Assembly: GCA_020637985.1 (NCBI GenBank)
Contig: JACKJK010000004.1
Location: 434,001-498,000 of the forward strand
Direction: 5' to 3'
DNA: 64,000 nt
Source of the DNA: Rhodobiaceae bacterium
GTDB taxonomy: Bacteria > Pseudomonadota > Alphaproteobacteria > Rhizobiales > Tepidamorphaceae
The position numbers and the translations under genes were made by a program. Positions 41,140-51,544 of the stretch are shown here, one piece after another. The notes under the pieces were generated by a model, which worked only from the letters and a program-made list of their open reading frames with translations, was not told the origin of the DNA and did not search any database. Position 1 is the stretch's first letter. Every line of letters begins with the position of its first letter.

Positions 41140-41832
41140 TCAGGTCCGCGCCGAGCGGATCGTCTCGTCGAGGCTCTTCTTCAGGGCCGGATCGAGGCCC
41201 AGGCGCGCAGCCAGCATGTCGAGATAGGCGCGTTCGGCGGGGTGGTCGGCATCGATGGCGACCGTCGAGGCGGTATACAATTCCATCGCCATTTCCGGCC
41301 CCGTCGCCGATTTCACCACCCGGTCGATGTCGAGAGGCGCACGGATTTCCTCGATGACGAACTGGATTTCCTCGTCGCCGAGCCCGAGTTCGTCGACCCG
41401 GCCGATGATGCGCGCGCGCTCGTCATCGTCGATGAAGCCGTCGGCCTTCGCCGCCTGGATCATCGCCACGATCAGCGCTTGCGCGTGCGCCTGCTCGCGC
41501 CCGGCGCGGGGAAGGAAATCGCTGTCCGGCGGCGGCAATGCGGCCGGTTCCGAAGCCGGCACCGCACCGCCGGCCTGCTTTGCCTGCCAGTCCTGGTAGG
41601 CCTTGTAGGCAAGACCGGCCACTGCGGCCGCCCCGCCGAGCCTGAGCACACCGCCGCTGAGCGCACGGCCGGATTTCGTGCCCAGAAGGACGGCGGCCAG
41701 CCCGCCCGCGATGGCTGTTGCGGCGAGGGGATTTTCCTGCGCTTTCGCCTTCAGGTCACGCGCGTGCTTTTCGAGTTTTTCCGTGTTCTCAATGCCGAGA
41801 TACCGGTCGAGGAGGGCTTTCGCATCGATCAT
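41140..41832 (-). CDS. DUF533 / TerB-like protein
   Basis: A 230-aa protein. The N-terminus MIDAKALLDRYLG is the typical DUF533 start, which decides the ATG at 41832 over one six bases upstream. A Gly/Ala-rich hydrophobic segment (AATAIAGGLAAVLLGTKSGRAL) follows, then a linker and a C-terminal TerB-like acidic helical domain (QALIVAMIQAAKADGFIDDDERARI). The family is membrane- or periplasm-associated and of unknown function. It is convergent with the aminotransferase gene. Confidence 0.85.
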   Translation of the reverse strand: MIDAKALLDRYLGIENTEKLEKHARDLKAKAQENPLAATAIAGGLAAVLLGTKSGRALSGGVLRLGGAAAVAGLAYKAYQDWQAKQAGGAVPASEPAALPPPDSDFLPRAGREQAHAQALIVAMIQAAKADGFIDDDERARIIGRVDELGLGDEEIQFVIEEIRAPLDIDRVVKSATGPEMAMELYTASTVAIDADHPAERAYLDMLAARLGLDPALKKSLDETIRSART

Positions 41833-41914
41833 GGCCATCGGTCCCCATTGATTGGAATATCGTCGACCCGATACAGACACGCATACGCCGGCGAGCGCAA
41901 GTTCGGCAGTGTGA

Positions 41915-42664
41915 CTACCCGCGCCCCACGAACGGCATCTTGGTCGCCATCACCGTCATGAACAGCACGTTGGCCTCCAGCGGCAGGCTGGCCATGTGGA
42001 CGACCGCGTTTGCGACGTGCTGCGGATCCATCGTCGCCTCGATGGCGATGCTGCCGTCGGCTTGCGGTACTCCCTTGGTCATCGGCATGGCCATCTCGGT
42101 GAGTGCATTGCCGATGTCGATCTGGCCGCAGGCGATGTCGAAGGGCCGCCCGTCGAGCGCGATCGTCCGCGTCAGGCCCGTTATGGCGTGCTTCGTCGCG
42201 GTGTAGGGCGCAGACCCCGGCCGCGGAGCGTGTGCGGAAATCGAACCGTTGTTGATGATGCGCCCGCCCTGCGGCGACTGGGCGCGCATCTGGCGGAACG
42301 CGGCGCGGGCGCACAGGAACGACCCCGTCAGGTTGACCGCGACGACCTGGCTCCAGACCCCGGGATCGATCTCGTCGATCGTCGCGCCCTTGGCGCCCAT
42401 GCCGGCATTGTTGAACAGCAGGTCGACCCGTCCGAACCGGCTCACGGCCGCTTCGAACAACCCATCCACCGCCGCCGGGTCGGCGACGTCGCAGGCATGC
42501 ACCAGCGTCTGCTTGCCCGGTGCGCCGCAGTCGGCCACGGCCGTCTCGAGAACGTCCGTCCTGCGCCCGGCGAAGACCACGTTCCAGCCCTTGTCCAGAA
42601 GCCCGCCGGCGCTGGCCTTGCCGACGCCCGTCCCGGCCCCGGTGATGATTGCCGTCTGTGCCAT
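41915..42664 (-). CDS. Short-chain dehydrogenase/reductase
   Basis: A 249-aa SDR with the cofactor motif TGAGTGVG at residues 8-15, CDVAD near residue 60, NNAGMG, the catalytic Ser in NNGSISAHAPRPG, and YTATK (Tyr, Lys). SD AGGAAGGGAA precedes the ATG at 42664. The cofactor loop has FAGRRTD after the second strand, which favours NADP(H). The gene lies downstream of the second TRAP operon, separated by a strong hairpin, so it is probably an independent unit. Substrate unknown. Confidence 0.87.
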   Translation of the reverse strand: MAQTAIITGAGTGVGKASAGGLLDKGWNVVFAGRRTDVLETAVADCGAPGKQTLVHACDVADPAAVDGLFEAAVSRFGRVDLLFNNAGMGAKGATIDEIDPGVWSQVVAVNLTGSFLCARAAFRQMRAQSPQGGRIINNGSISAHAPRPGSAPYTATKHAITGLTRTIALDGRPFDIACGQIDIGNALTEMAMPMTKGVPQADGSIAIEATMDPQHVANAVVHMASLPLEANVLFMTVMATKMPFVGRG

Positions 42665-42686
42665 CTGGTTCCCTTCCTGCTGCGGC

Positions 42687-42715
42687 TGCCGGCGCCATCG
42701 TCGATGACGCCGGCA
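42687..42715 (-). terminator. Terminator-like hairpin after the second TRAP operon
   Basis: TGCCGGCG (42687-42694) pairs with CGCCGGCA (42708-42715), and the inner CATCG/CGATG also pairs, giving a nearly continuous 13-bp stem. It lies 43 nt downstream of the dctM stop on the minus strand. Confidence 0.65.
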
Positions 42716-42758
42716 CGGATCGCAACAGCAAAAGGATGTGCGTAGAGGGTTTCCTCCG

Positions 42759-44378
42759 TCAGCGCGTGACGATCTCCGGCCCCATAAGCGCATACGGCAG
42801 CATCGTCGACATCGCCGGGACGTAGGTGACCAGGATCAGGAACACGAACAGCACCGCGACGAAGGGCGCAGCCGCCTTCACCACCTGCACGAGGTCCATG
42901 CCCGTGATCCCGGAGGTGACGAACAGGTTGAGCCCGATCGGCGGCGTGATCATGCCGATCTCCATGTTGACCACCATGATGATGCCGAGATGCACCGGGT
43001 CGACGCCGAGTTCCATGGCGATCGGGAACACCACCGGCGCGACGATCAGCAACAGGCCCGACGGCTCCATGAACTGCCCGCCCAGCAGCAGCAGCAGGTT
43101 GACCGCGATCAGGAATGTGAACCAGTTGAAGCCTGCTCCGATCATCAGGTCAGTGATCGTCTGCGGGATGCGCTCCGACGTCAGCACGTGCGCAAACAGC
43201 AGCGCGTTGACGATGATGAACATCAGCATGATCGTCGTCCTGGACGAATCGACGAGCACCTTGCGCGTTTCCGGGTGCACCCAGACGCGCAGGATGTTGC
43301 GGCCCATCAGCGCCAGGTTGCGGCGCCAGATCGGCCAGCTTGCGACGAGGAAGCCGGGGATGTTGAAGGGATTGGAGTCCCGGTCACGCCACACCGCGTA
43401 GGCAACCATGATGGCAAGCGACAGGGCGAGACCCACCAGCGCCCGTGCGCCGGCGGTGACGCCTTCCCACTCGGCGGTGACGAAGAAGCTGAGGATCATC
43501 CACACGAAGAAAAACGCCAGCGCGTAGACCAGTGCCTTGAAGCCGGTGCGCGCGCGCCTGGAGTCTGCGTCGGCGAGCCAGTCGACGTCCTTCATCGGGC
43601 CCATGTCGCGGTAGATGAACAGCGCGATGAAGGCGGCATAGACGGCTGCCACGGACGCGGCTTCCGTCGGCGTGAAGACGCCGCCGTAGATGCCGCCGAT
43701 GATGATGATGATCAGGAACAGGCCCCAGCCTGCCTGCTTGCCGCCGTCGACGATCTCCTGGAAACCCTTCCACTCCTCCGCCGGCAGGTTGCGGCGGCGC
43801 GCCATCACGTAGATCGCGCCCATCAGCATCAGTCCGGCGACAAGCCCCGGCACCACGCCGGCCAGGAACATCCGCCCGACCGAGACGTCGGTGGCGGCGG
43901 AATAGACCACCATCACGATCGACGGGGGGATCAGGATGCCGAGCGTGCCGGCATTTGCGATGACGCCGGCGGCGAATTCCTTCGAGTAGCCAACCTGGCG
44001 CATGCCGGCGATGGCAATCGTGCCGATGGCCACCACCGTGGCCGGCGAGGATCCCGACAGCGCGGCGAACAGCATGCACGCCAGCACACTGGCCATGGCG
44101 AGCCCGCCGCGGAAGTGCCCCACGGTCGCGATGGCGAAGCGGATGATGCGCCGCGCCACGCCGCCCGTCGACATGAACGACGAGGCCAGGATGAAGAACG
44201 GGATCGCCAGCAGCGTGTAGTTCTGCGAGGCGGTGAACAGCTGCAGCGCCACCGACGACAGCGAATCGGTCGAGAAGAAGGCGATCAGCAGGATCGAAGA
44301 CAGCCCCAGCGAAACGGCGATCGGCACGCCGAGGAACAGCAGCGACAGAACCATCGCGAACAGGATGAGCGATTCCAT
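42759..44378 (-). CDS. dctM: TRAP transporter large permease (DctM)
   Basis: A 539-aa membrane protein. The two-fold DctM pattern is visible: LLAIPFFILASSFMSTGG and AALSGSSPATVVAIGTI in the first half, GGIYGGVFTPTEAASVAAVYA in the middle, and VNMEIGMITPPIGLNLFV at the end. About 110 extra residues between the halves (around residues 250-360, including VWRDRDSNPFNIPGF) include additional hydrophobic stretches. Start ATG at 44378, 5 nt after the dctQ stop. It carries the ion-coupled transport step for the substrate delivered by DctP. Confidence 0.92.
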   Translation of the reverse strand: MESLILFAMVLSLLFLGVPIAVSLGLSSILLIAFFSTDSLSSVALQLFTASQNYTLLAIPFFILASSFMSTGGVARRIIRFAIATVGHFRGGLAMASVLACMLFAALSGSSPATVVAIGTIAIAGMRQVGYSKEFAAGVIANAGTLGILIPPSIVMVVYSAATDVSVGRMFLAGVVPGLVAGLMLMGAIYVMARRRNLPAEEWKGFQEIVDGGKQAGWGLFLIIIIIGGIYGGVFTPTEAASVAAVYAAFIALFIYRDMGPMKDVDWLADADSRRARTGFKALVYALAFFFVWMILSFFVTAEWEGVTAGARALVGLALSLAIMVAYAVWRDRDSNPFNIPGFLVASWPIWRRNLALMGRNILRVWVHPETRKVLVDSSRTTIMLMFIIVNALLFAHVLTSERIPQTITDLMIGAGFNWFTFLIAVNLLLLLGGQFMEPSGLLLIVAPVVFPIAMELGVDPVHLGIIMVVNMEIGMITPPIGLNLFVTSGITGMDLVQVVKAAAPFVAVLFVFLILVTYVPAMSTMLPYALMGPEIVTR

Positions 44379-44383
44379 GGGCG

Positions 44384-45070
44384 TCAGTCCTTCAGCGCGT
44401 TCTTGTTCTCGGCGACGAGGTCTTCCGCCTCGTGGCCGGCGATGATCAGTTCGCGTTCGCCGCGCCAGATGGCGATGAACGCCTGCACGCAGCGGAAGCC
44501 GAACAGCCCGAGCCCGATCGGCAGGATCAGGTAGGCGATCCAGCGCTGCACGCGCTCCTGCATGCCGAACGCGTGCTGGATCCATACGGGATAGCGCAGG
44601 TCGTCGAGACCGATGCCGATCTTGAACATCTTCGACCAGTAGTCGAGCGCGCCGCCGCGGGCGTTCGCGCCGAGGCCCTGCAACCAGTCGGAGTAAAGCA
44701 GGATCACCGCGTAGGCGATGCCGCAGGCGGCCCCGAACAGCGCCGCGGAACGGAACCCGCGCGCCGGCAGCAGGCGGATGAAGGCATCGACGCCGAGATG
44801 CGAGCCGATCTTGACCCCGTAGCTCATGCCGAACAGGATCAGCCAGGCGAACAGGATGCGGGTGAACTCGAGCGCGCCGCCCCAGCCCGAATTGAAGCCG
44901 TAGCGCGCGATCACCTGGCTGAACGACACCACCGTGATGGTTGCCAGCAGGATCGCCAGCAGGTTCTCCTCGAACCGGGTGATCGCCGCGGGAAACAGCC
45001 GCTCGATCACGAAGAAGGCAACGACGATCACGGCCAGCGCGATCACCGGAAGCGACAGAAGCAATGCCAT
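44384..45070 (-). CDS. dctQ: TRAP transporter small permease (DctQ)
   Basis: A 228-aa membrane protein with four main helices. The FEENLLAILLATITVVSFSQVIARY segment and the loop YGVKIGSHLGVDAFIRLLP are the DctQ hallmarks. A ~60-residue insertion between helices 3 and 4 (LGANARGGALDYWSKMFK) and an acidic C-terminal tail make it longer than the shortest members. Start ATG at 45070 has GGGGGGACC upstream. It follows dctP after a hairpin and precedes dctM by 5 nt. Confidence 0.9.
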   Translation of the reverse strand: MALLLSLPVIALAVIVVAFFVIERLFPAAITRFEENLLAILLATITVVSFSQVIARYGFNSGWGGALEFTRILFAWLILFGMSYGVKIGSHLGVDAFIRLLPARGFRSAALFGAACGIAYAVILLYSDWLQGLGANARGGALDYWSKMFKIGIGLDDLRYPVWIQHAFGMQERVQRWIAYLILPIGLGLFGFRCVQAFIAIWRGERELIIAGHEAEDLVAENKNALKD

Positions 45071-45123
45071 GGCCCGGTCCCCCCATTGTTGCCCGTGAAC
45101 CATGCACGGGCCGCGAGCCGAAT

Positions 45124-45150
45124 GCCGCCCGGGTCGTTCACCCGGGCGGC
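45124..45150 (-). terminator. GC hairpin between dctP and dctQ of the second TRAP operon
   Basis: GCCGCCCGGG (45124-45133) and CCCGGGCGGC (45141-45150) form a perfect 10-bp stem with a 7-nt loop, beginning 17 nt after the dctP stop. There is no T-run. It is the third example in the window of a hairpin directly behind a binding-protein gene. Confidence 0.75.
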
Positions 45151-45167
45151 AGGATTGTTGTCGGCGA

Positions 45168-46157
45168 TCAGTTGCCGGCAGCGGCGGCGATCAGGTCCTT
45201 GCCGATGTCGCCCTCGAACCTGGTCCACACCGGCTTCATCACGTCGACCCAGGCCTTGCGCTGCTCGGGCGTCAGCGTGCGGATGACGCCGCCGGCATCG
45301 AGAACGCCCTGGCGGCAGGCCGCTTCCTTCGACGCCACGTCGGCGTTGGCAGCCTTGGTCACTTCGCCGGCGATCGTCAGGAACTGGTCGCGCACGGCAG
45401 GATCAAGCCCGGCCAGCCACTCCGTCGAGGTCACCAGCAGATAGGCCAGCGACTGGTGGTTGGTCTCGGTCACGCCGTCCTGCACCTCGAAGAACTTCTG
45501 CTTGAAGATGTTGCACCAGGAATTCTCCTGGCCGTCGACGACGCCGGTCTGCAGCGCGCCGTAGACTTCCTTGAAGGCGAGTTTCTGGGCCGAACCCCCG
45601 ATCGCCTCGATCATGGCATCGGCGACGTCGGACGTCTGGATGCGGAACTTCAGGCCGTTGGCGTCGCTCGGCAGGATCAGCGGCTTCTTCGCAGAGAACG
45701 ACTTCATGCCCGACATCCAGTAGCCGAGGCCGGTGTAGCCCTGGCCTTCCATCACCTTGAGCAGGCCCTTGCCCGCATCGCTGTCGATGAAGGCATCGAC
45801 GGCGTTCAGGTCCGCGAACAGGAACGGCAGGTCGAACAGCCGGTACTTCTTGGTATAGGCCTCGAACTTCGACAGCGACGGCGCGGCAAGCTGCACGTCG
45901 CCGAGCAGCAGCGCCTCCATCACCTTGTCGTCGTCATACAGCGTCGACTGCGGAAACACTTCCATGCAGGCCTTGCCGTTCATTTCCTCGTTGACGCGGT
46001 TGGCGAGCAGCGTCGCGGCATCGCCTTTGGGATGGCCCGTGGCGGCCACCACGTGGCTGAACTTGATGACCGTTTCGCCGGGATCGCAGTTTGCGAGTGC
46101 CGACGAGGCGGTGAGCGTGATGGCGGCCGCCGCAACGGCACCGAGAATGCGTTTCAT
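45168..46157 (-). CDS. dctP: TRAP transporter solute-binding protein (DctP)
   Basis: A 329-aa periplasmic protein with a Sec signal peptide (KRILGAVAAAAITLTASSALA). The mature protein begins NCDPGETVIKFSHVVAATGHPKGDA, typical of C4-dicarboxylate DctP, and contains LPSDANGLKFRIQTSDVADAMIEAIGG with the carboxylate-binding Arg, and TGVVDGQENSWCNIF with the conserved Gln-Glu-Asn. SD GGGAGGAT is 7 nt before the ATG. A sigma-54 promoter and tandem activator sites lie upstream, next to dctD, so dicarboxylate-induced expression is likely. Confidence 0.93.
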   Translation of the reverse strand: MKRILGAVAAAAITLTASSALANCDPGETVIKFSHVVAATGHPKGDAATLLANRVNEEMNGKACMEVFPQSTLYDDDKVMEALLLGDVQLAAPSLSKFEAYTKKYRLFDLPFLFADLNAVDAFIDSDAGKGLLKVMEGQGYTGLGYWMSGMKSFSAKKPLILPSDANGLKFRIQTSDVADAMIEAIGGSAQKLAFKEVYGALQTGVVDGQENSWCNIFKQKFFEVQDGVTETNHQSLAYLLVTSTEWLAGLDPAVRDQFLTIAGEVTKAANADVASKEAACRQGVLDAGGVIRTLTPEQRKAWVDVMKPVWTRFEGDIGKDLIAAAAGN

Positions 46158-46261
46158 GTGAGATATCCTCCCGTTAGACCCGCCCTGCGCCTGATCCTTC
46201 GCACAGGTGCGCGACAAAACCCTGCCGCCAACAACGCGCCGGCGGCGATAACGAATTGTTA

Positions 46262-46277
46262 AGCAGTTGCCGTGCCA
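46262..46277 (-). promoter_or_regulatory. Sigma-54 (-24/-12) promoter of the TRAP operon
   Basis: On the minus strand, TGGCACGGCAACTGCT has the invariant GG-N10-GC spacing and matches TGGCACG-N4-TTGC with one base off. It lies about 105 bp upstream of the dctP ATG. Confidence 0.8.
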
Positions 46278-46350
46278 CTTCGCGCGATTGCGAAAAACTG
46301 TCGACAGATCAGAGCCTTGACCTGCGTCCGGCTGATGCGCACTGGACAGA

Positions 46351-46386
46351 ATGTCACATTTCCTGCACATCGCTGCGCCGGCGATG

Positions 46387-46407
<21 letters not shown>
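46351..46407 (-). promoter_or_regulatory. Tandem upstream activator sites for the DctD-like regulator
   Basis: Two 24-bp direct repeats, ATGTCAC-N2-TTCCTGCACATCGCT, lie at 46351-46374 and 46384-46407 with 2 mismatches and a period of 33 bp (three helical turns). Each contains an imperfect inverted repeat TGT...ACA. They are about 75-130 bp upstream of the -24 box; the second overlaps the 3' end of dctD. Confidence 0.7.
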
Positions 46408-47754
<1,347 letters not shown>

Positions 47755-47755
47755 G

Positions 47756-49555
47756 CTAGTCTCCACCGGCTGGTGTGTCGCCGCCGTCCCCGGCCATTGG
47801 CAGGCGCACGGTGAAGACCGCACCTTCCCCCAGCGCGCTGTCGGCGGCGATCGTTCCGGAAAAGTCCTTGACGATGTTGTAGGTGATGGAAAGCCCAAGG
47901 CCCAGCCCCTCGCCGCCTTCCTTGGTCGTCACAAAGGGATCGAACACGGCATCCTTGGGAGAAACCGCGATGCCGCCGCCGTTATCGCGCACGCTGACGA
48001 CACCGGCGCCGTCCTCCCGCCACAGCCGGATGTCGACCCTGCCGCCGCCATCGCGATGGCGCGCGCGCGCGGCGTCGATCGCGTTGGCGACCAGGTTGAC
48101 GATCACCTGCTCCATGCGCACCGCTCCCGCCATGACCATGACGTCGCCGCCATCGTCGGACAGCGTGACATCGACCCCGCTTTCACGCCGTTTGGGCTGC
48201 AGCACGGCCATCGCCGCTTCGCACACCGCCTTCAGGCTGACCGGCTGCAAGTGGCTGCGCGGCTTTCGAGCGAAGGTTTTCAGCGCACGCGAGATCGAGC
48301 CGAGCCGGTCGACCAGCTTGCGGATGCGGGTGATGTTCTCGATCGCGCTTGCGTCGTCGCCGCGCGCGATCAGCGTCTGCGCGTTGTCGGCATTCGACAC
48401 GATGGCGGCCAGCGGCTGGTTGAACTCATGTGCGATCGCCGCCGACATCTGTCCGAGCGCGGCAAGCTTGGTCGCCTGTATCAGCTCGTTGCGTGCCTGC
48501 CGCAGGTCACGCGTACGGTCGCGCACCAGCCGCTCCAGCCGCAGCGAGACGGCACGGTCGTCGCGCAGCTTCTGCGCCAGGTTGCGCCGGCGCTGCAGGA
48601 CGCTCAGCACGATGCCGGAAACCAGCAGGCTCGCGGACGCGGCAAGCGCGCTGGCGAGTGTCGCCCGCCGGGCAACCGGTGCCGCATCGCCGAGTGCCAT
48701 CATCGTCCACTCCAGCACCGGCACCGCGCGCAACGACATGACATAGCGACCGGTAAGGGCCGGGTCGTCGATGCGCACCACCCGCCCCTGCCCGCCGCCC
48801 TCGATGACCAGTGGCCCGGCCTCGCTGCCCGTCGGCGGCACGCTCGCGGCAAGCGAGCGCAGGCGCAACTCCTCGCGATTGGATAGCACGATGAGCCCGT
48901 CAGGCTCGTAGGCGAGAATCGTGTCGCGCGTCAGCGCCCATGGCCGTTCCAGCCGCTCCATGTCGACGGCGACCGTCACCACGCCGACGAGTTCGTCCGC
49001 GCGCACCTGCGTGGAGAACAGATACAGCCTGCGTCCGTCCGGCAGCACGATGATTTGCCGGCCCAGCCGGCCGTCGAGCGCGGTTGCGAAATGCGCCTGC
49101 CCCGCCAGCCTGGCGCCGACGGCAAGTTCGGGCCGATCGTCGAGGCTGGACGCGAACACGCGTCCATCGCTCGTCGAGACCATGATCGCAAGCGCCCCGG
49201 TCAGCGCCGCATGTTCGCCCAGCAGGTCGCGCGACGCCTGTCGCATGTCCGCGGACCCGGATTCGGCGCGCTCGAAAAGCGCTGCGCCGCGGATCATGGC
49301 GCGCAGGTCGACCCGCCTCGCCAGCATCGCCGGCAGGATGCGGTACTTGTCGAGCGCCCCTTCGAACGCCTCGGCATGGAAGTTGAGCGTCGCGATGCCG
49401 CGCGATGCCGCATCGCGCGCCAGATAGTCGAGCGTGTAGGCGCGCACGCCATAGGCAATTGCAGCGGCAAGCACGAGAAATCCCGCCGCAGCCAGCCTCA
49501 GGCGCCGGCGGCTCATGGGCCTTGGCAACGTCGCCGAGGGGAGTTCCGTCACCAT
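47756..49555 (-). CDS. dctB: C4-dicarboxylate-type sensor histidine kinase (DctB-like)
   Basis: A 599-aa membrane kinase. One N-terminal helix (LRLAAAGFLVLAAAIAYGV), a ~250-residue periplasmic double-PDC sensor (IATLNFHAEAFEGALDKYRILP at its start), a second helix near residue 300 (LASALAASASLLVSGIVLSVLQRR), a coiled coil, HisKA with the phospho-His in AAIAHEFNQPLAAIV, and a HATPase (LVANAIDAARA, DNGGGI, GLGLGLSI). The frame is open far upstream, but ATG 49555 (AGAGGG upstream) gives the DctB-like N-terminus; a GTG one codon later is equally placed. It is coupled to dctD. Confidence 0.92.
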   Translation of the reverse strand: MVTELPSATLPRPMSRRRLRLAAAGFLVLAAAIAYGVRAYTLDYLARDAASRGIATLNFHAEAFEGALDKYRILPAMLARRVDLRAMIRGAALFERAESGSADMRQASRDLLGEHAALTGALAIMVSTSDGRVFASSLDDRPELAVGARLAGQAHFATALDGRLGRQIIVLPDGRRLYLFSTQVRADELVGVVTVAVDMERLERPWALTRDTILAYEPDGLIVLSNREELRLRSLAASVPPTGSEAGPLVIEGGGQGRVVRIDDPALTGRYVMSLRAVPVLEWTMMALGDAAPVARRATLASALAASASLLVSGIVLSVLQRRRNLAQKLRDDRAVSLRLERLVRDRTRDLRQARNELIQATKLAALGQMSAAIAHEFNQPLAAIVSNADNAQTLIARGDDASAIENITRIRKLVDRLGSISRALKTFARKPRSHLQPVSLKAVCEAAMAVLQPKRRESGVDVTLSDDGGDVMVMAGAVRMEQVIVNLVANAIDAARARHRDGGGRVDIRLWREDGAGVVSVRDNGGGIAVSPKDAVFDPFVTTKEGGEGLGLGLSITYNIVKDFSGTIAADSALGEGAVFTVRLPMAGDGGDTPAGGD

Positions 49556-49822
49556 GACCCTCTGGAGCACGTTCTGACTGTCGCGGCCTGCGGCAACGGT
49601 CCCGATACGCGGGAACTCGCGCAACGCATTGCCGCCGCCAGGGCGATGTCGGGCTGCGCAAGCGCCGGGCGCGCTGTCATCGTCTCCTCCACCGGTTCTG
49701 GCCTGCCACCCATCGTTGCCGGGCAACCGGCAAAAGGAAAGCTTGATTTTGCCCCCTGCAATATGCCGACAATCGCCCGACCCGCCCACGCACCCGCACC
49801 CGCACCGCCCCGGAAAGGGCCG

Positions 49823-51544
49823 ATGGACCAGCCAGCCACCCCCTCGCAAGCCGGCCAAGAGCCCGGCTTCCGCGACCTGTTCACGCCCAAGCTCGTCACC
49901 GTCCTGCGCGAGGGCTATGGCGCCGCCAGCCTGCGCGCCGACGCCATCGCCGGGCTGACGGTCGCCATCGTCGCGTTGCCGCTGTCGATGGCCATCGCCA
50001 TCGCGTCCGGCGTCTCGCCCGAACGCGGCCTCTACACCGCGATCGTCGGCGGCTTCCTGGTATCCGCGCTCGGCGGCAGCCGCTTCCAGATTGGCGGCCC
50101 CGCGGGCGCCTTCATCGTGCTCGTGGCGGCGAGCGTCCAGCGGCACGGCTACGACGGCCTCGTCCTCGCGATATTGCTGTCCGGCGTTTTCCTGATGGCC
50201 GTCGGCTTCTTCAAGCTCGGCACCTACATCAAGTTCATTCCCTATCCCGTCACCGTCGGCTTCACCGCCGGCATCGCTGTCATCATCTTTTCGAGCCAGA
50301 TCCACGAACTGCTCGGCCTGAAGCTGACCGGGCCGGAGCCGGGCGAACTCATCCCGAAGCTGCAGGCGCTTGCGCGCGCCGCCCCGACCCTCAACCCGGC
50401 AGCGCTGGCCATCGCGGTCCTGACCATCGCCATCATCGTGCTGACCAAGCGCCTGCGGCCGGGCTGGCCCGGCATGCTCTTCGCGCTCGCAATCTCCGCC
50501 CTCGTCGCGGCAATCCTCGACCTTCCGGTCGAGACGATCGGCACTCGATTCGGCGCGCTGCCAAACACGCTGCCGCTGCCCGCATGGCCCGATGTCAGCC
50601 TCGGCAAACTCGTTGCCGTGCTGCCGGACGCCATCGCCTTCACCCTGCTGGGCGCCATCGAGTCGCTGCTTTCGGCTGTCGTCGCCGACGGCATGACCGG
50701 CCGGCGGCACCGCTCCAACTGCGAGCTTGTCGCCCAGGGCGCCGCCAACATCGGCTCCGCCCTGTTCGGCGGCGTCTGCGTCACCGGCACGATCGCGCGC
50801 ACCGCCACCAACGTGCGCGCCGGCGCGCATGGCCCCGTCGCCGGCATGCTGCACGCACTGTTCCTGCTGCTCTTCCTGCTGGTCGCGGCCCCGCTTGCCG
50901 GATACGTCCCGCTCGCCGCCCTTGCCGGCATCCTCGCCGTCGTCACCTGGGGCATGATCGAGAAGCATGCCTTCGCCATCCTGCTGCGTTCCTCGCGCGG
51001 CGATGCCATCGTGCTGCTAGCCACCTTCCTCATCACCATCTTCCGCGACCTCACCGAAGGCATCGTGGTGGGCACCATGCTGGGTGCGATGATGTTCATC
51101 GAGCGCATGTCAAGCGCGCTCGCCGTTGCCGGCGGCGGCATCGACGCCCGCGACCATGCCGACCGCCCGGCGAGCGACAAGGAAGACCTCGACGCCGAAG
51201 CGAACGATCCAAATGTCCTCATCTACCGCATTTCCGGCGCCTTCTTCTTCGGCGCCGTGTCGAAGGCCGGCTCCGTGCTCGACCGCATCGCCGACCAGCG
51301 CAAGACGGTGATCATCGATTTCACCAACGTACCGTTCCTCGACTCCACGGCGGCCAACACGCTGAAGGGCGTGCACGCCAAGGCGCAGCGCGCCGGCATC
51401 GCCTTCTACGTGACGGGCGCCGCCCCGCCGGTGCGCCGCATGCTGAAGACCCATGGCCTCGACGCGCATTCCGTCCGCTACCGGGCAACCATCGCCGAAG
51501 CCCGCGCCGAGGCGCACGCCGCCATGCAAGATGGGGCGCAATGA
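49823..51544 (+). CDS. SulP family anion transporter with STAS domain
   Basis: A 573-aa membrane protein. The transporter core (~30-420) has the SulP hallmarks GLTVAIVALPLSMAIAIASG, the GGSRFQIGGPAGAFIVLV segment and LLGAIESLLSAVVADGMTG. A C-terminal STAS domain (~450-555) has IDFTNVPFLDSTAANTL. SulP proteins carry sulfate, bicarbonate, chloride or dicarboxylates; substrate is open. GGAAAGGG precedes the ATG at 49823. It is divergent from dctB and overlaps the next gene by 4 nt. Confidence 0.92.
   Translation: MDQPATPSQAGQEPGFRDLFTPKLVTVLREGYGAASLRADAIAGLTVAIVALPLSMAIAIASGVSPERGLYTAIVGGFLVSALGGSRFQIGGPAGAFIVLVAASVQRHGYDGLVLAILLSGVFLMAVGFFKLGTYIKFIPYPVTVGFTAGIAVIIFSSQIHELLGLKLTGPEPGELIPKLQALARAAPTLNPAALAIAVLTIAIIVLTKRLRPGWPGMLFALAISALVAAILDLPVETIGTRFGALPNTLPLPAWPDVSLGKLVAVLPDAIAFTLLGAIESLLSAVVADGMTGRRHRSNCELVAQGAANIGSALFGGVCVTGTIARTATNVRAGAHGPVAGMLHALFLLLFLLVAAPLAGYVPLAALAGILAVVTWGMIEKHAFAILLRSSRGDAIVLLATFLITIFRDLTEGIVVGTMLGAMMFIERMSSALAVAGGGIDARDHADRPASDKEDLDAEANDPNVLIYRISGAFFFGAVSKAGSVLDRIADQRKTVIIDFTNVPFLDSTAANTLKGVHAKAQRAGIAFYVTGAAPPVRRMLKTHGLDAHSVRYRATIAEARAEAHAAMQDGAQ

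Noticed and set aside
42759..45107. A DctQ-DctM fusion read from one long minus-strand frame
   Set aside because: The upstream part of that frame is a shifted reading of dctQ with no membrane pattern; dctM starts at its own ATG at 44378 and dctQ is intact in another frame.
49556..50968. An N-terminal extension of the DctB-like kinase
   Set aside because: The frame is open upstream, but it is antisense to sulP and encodes low-complexity charged residues; the signal-anchor helix and SD place the start at 49555.
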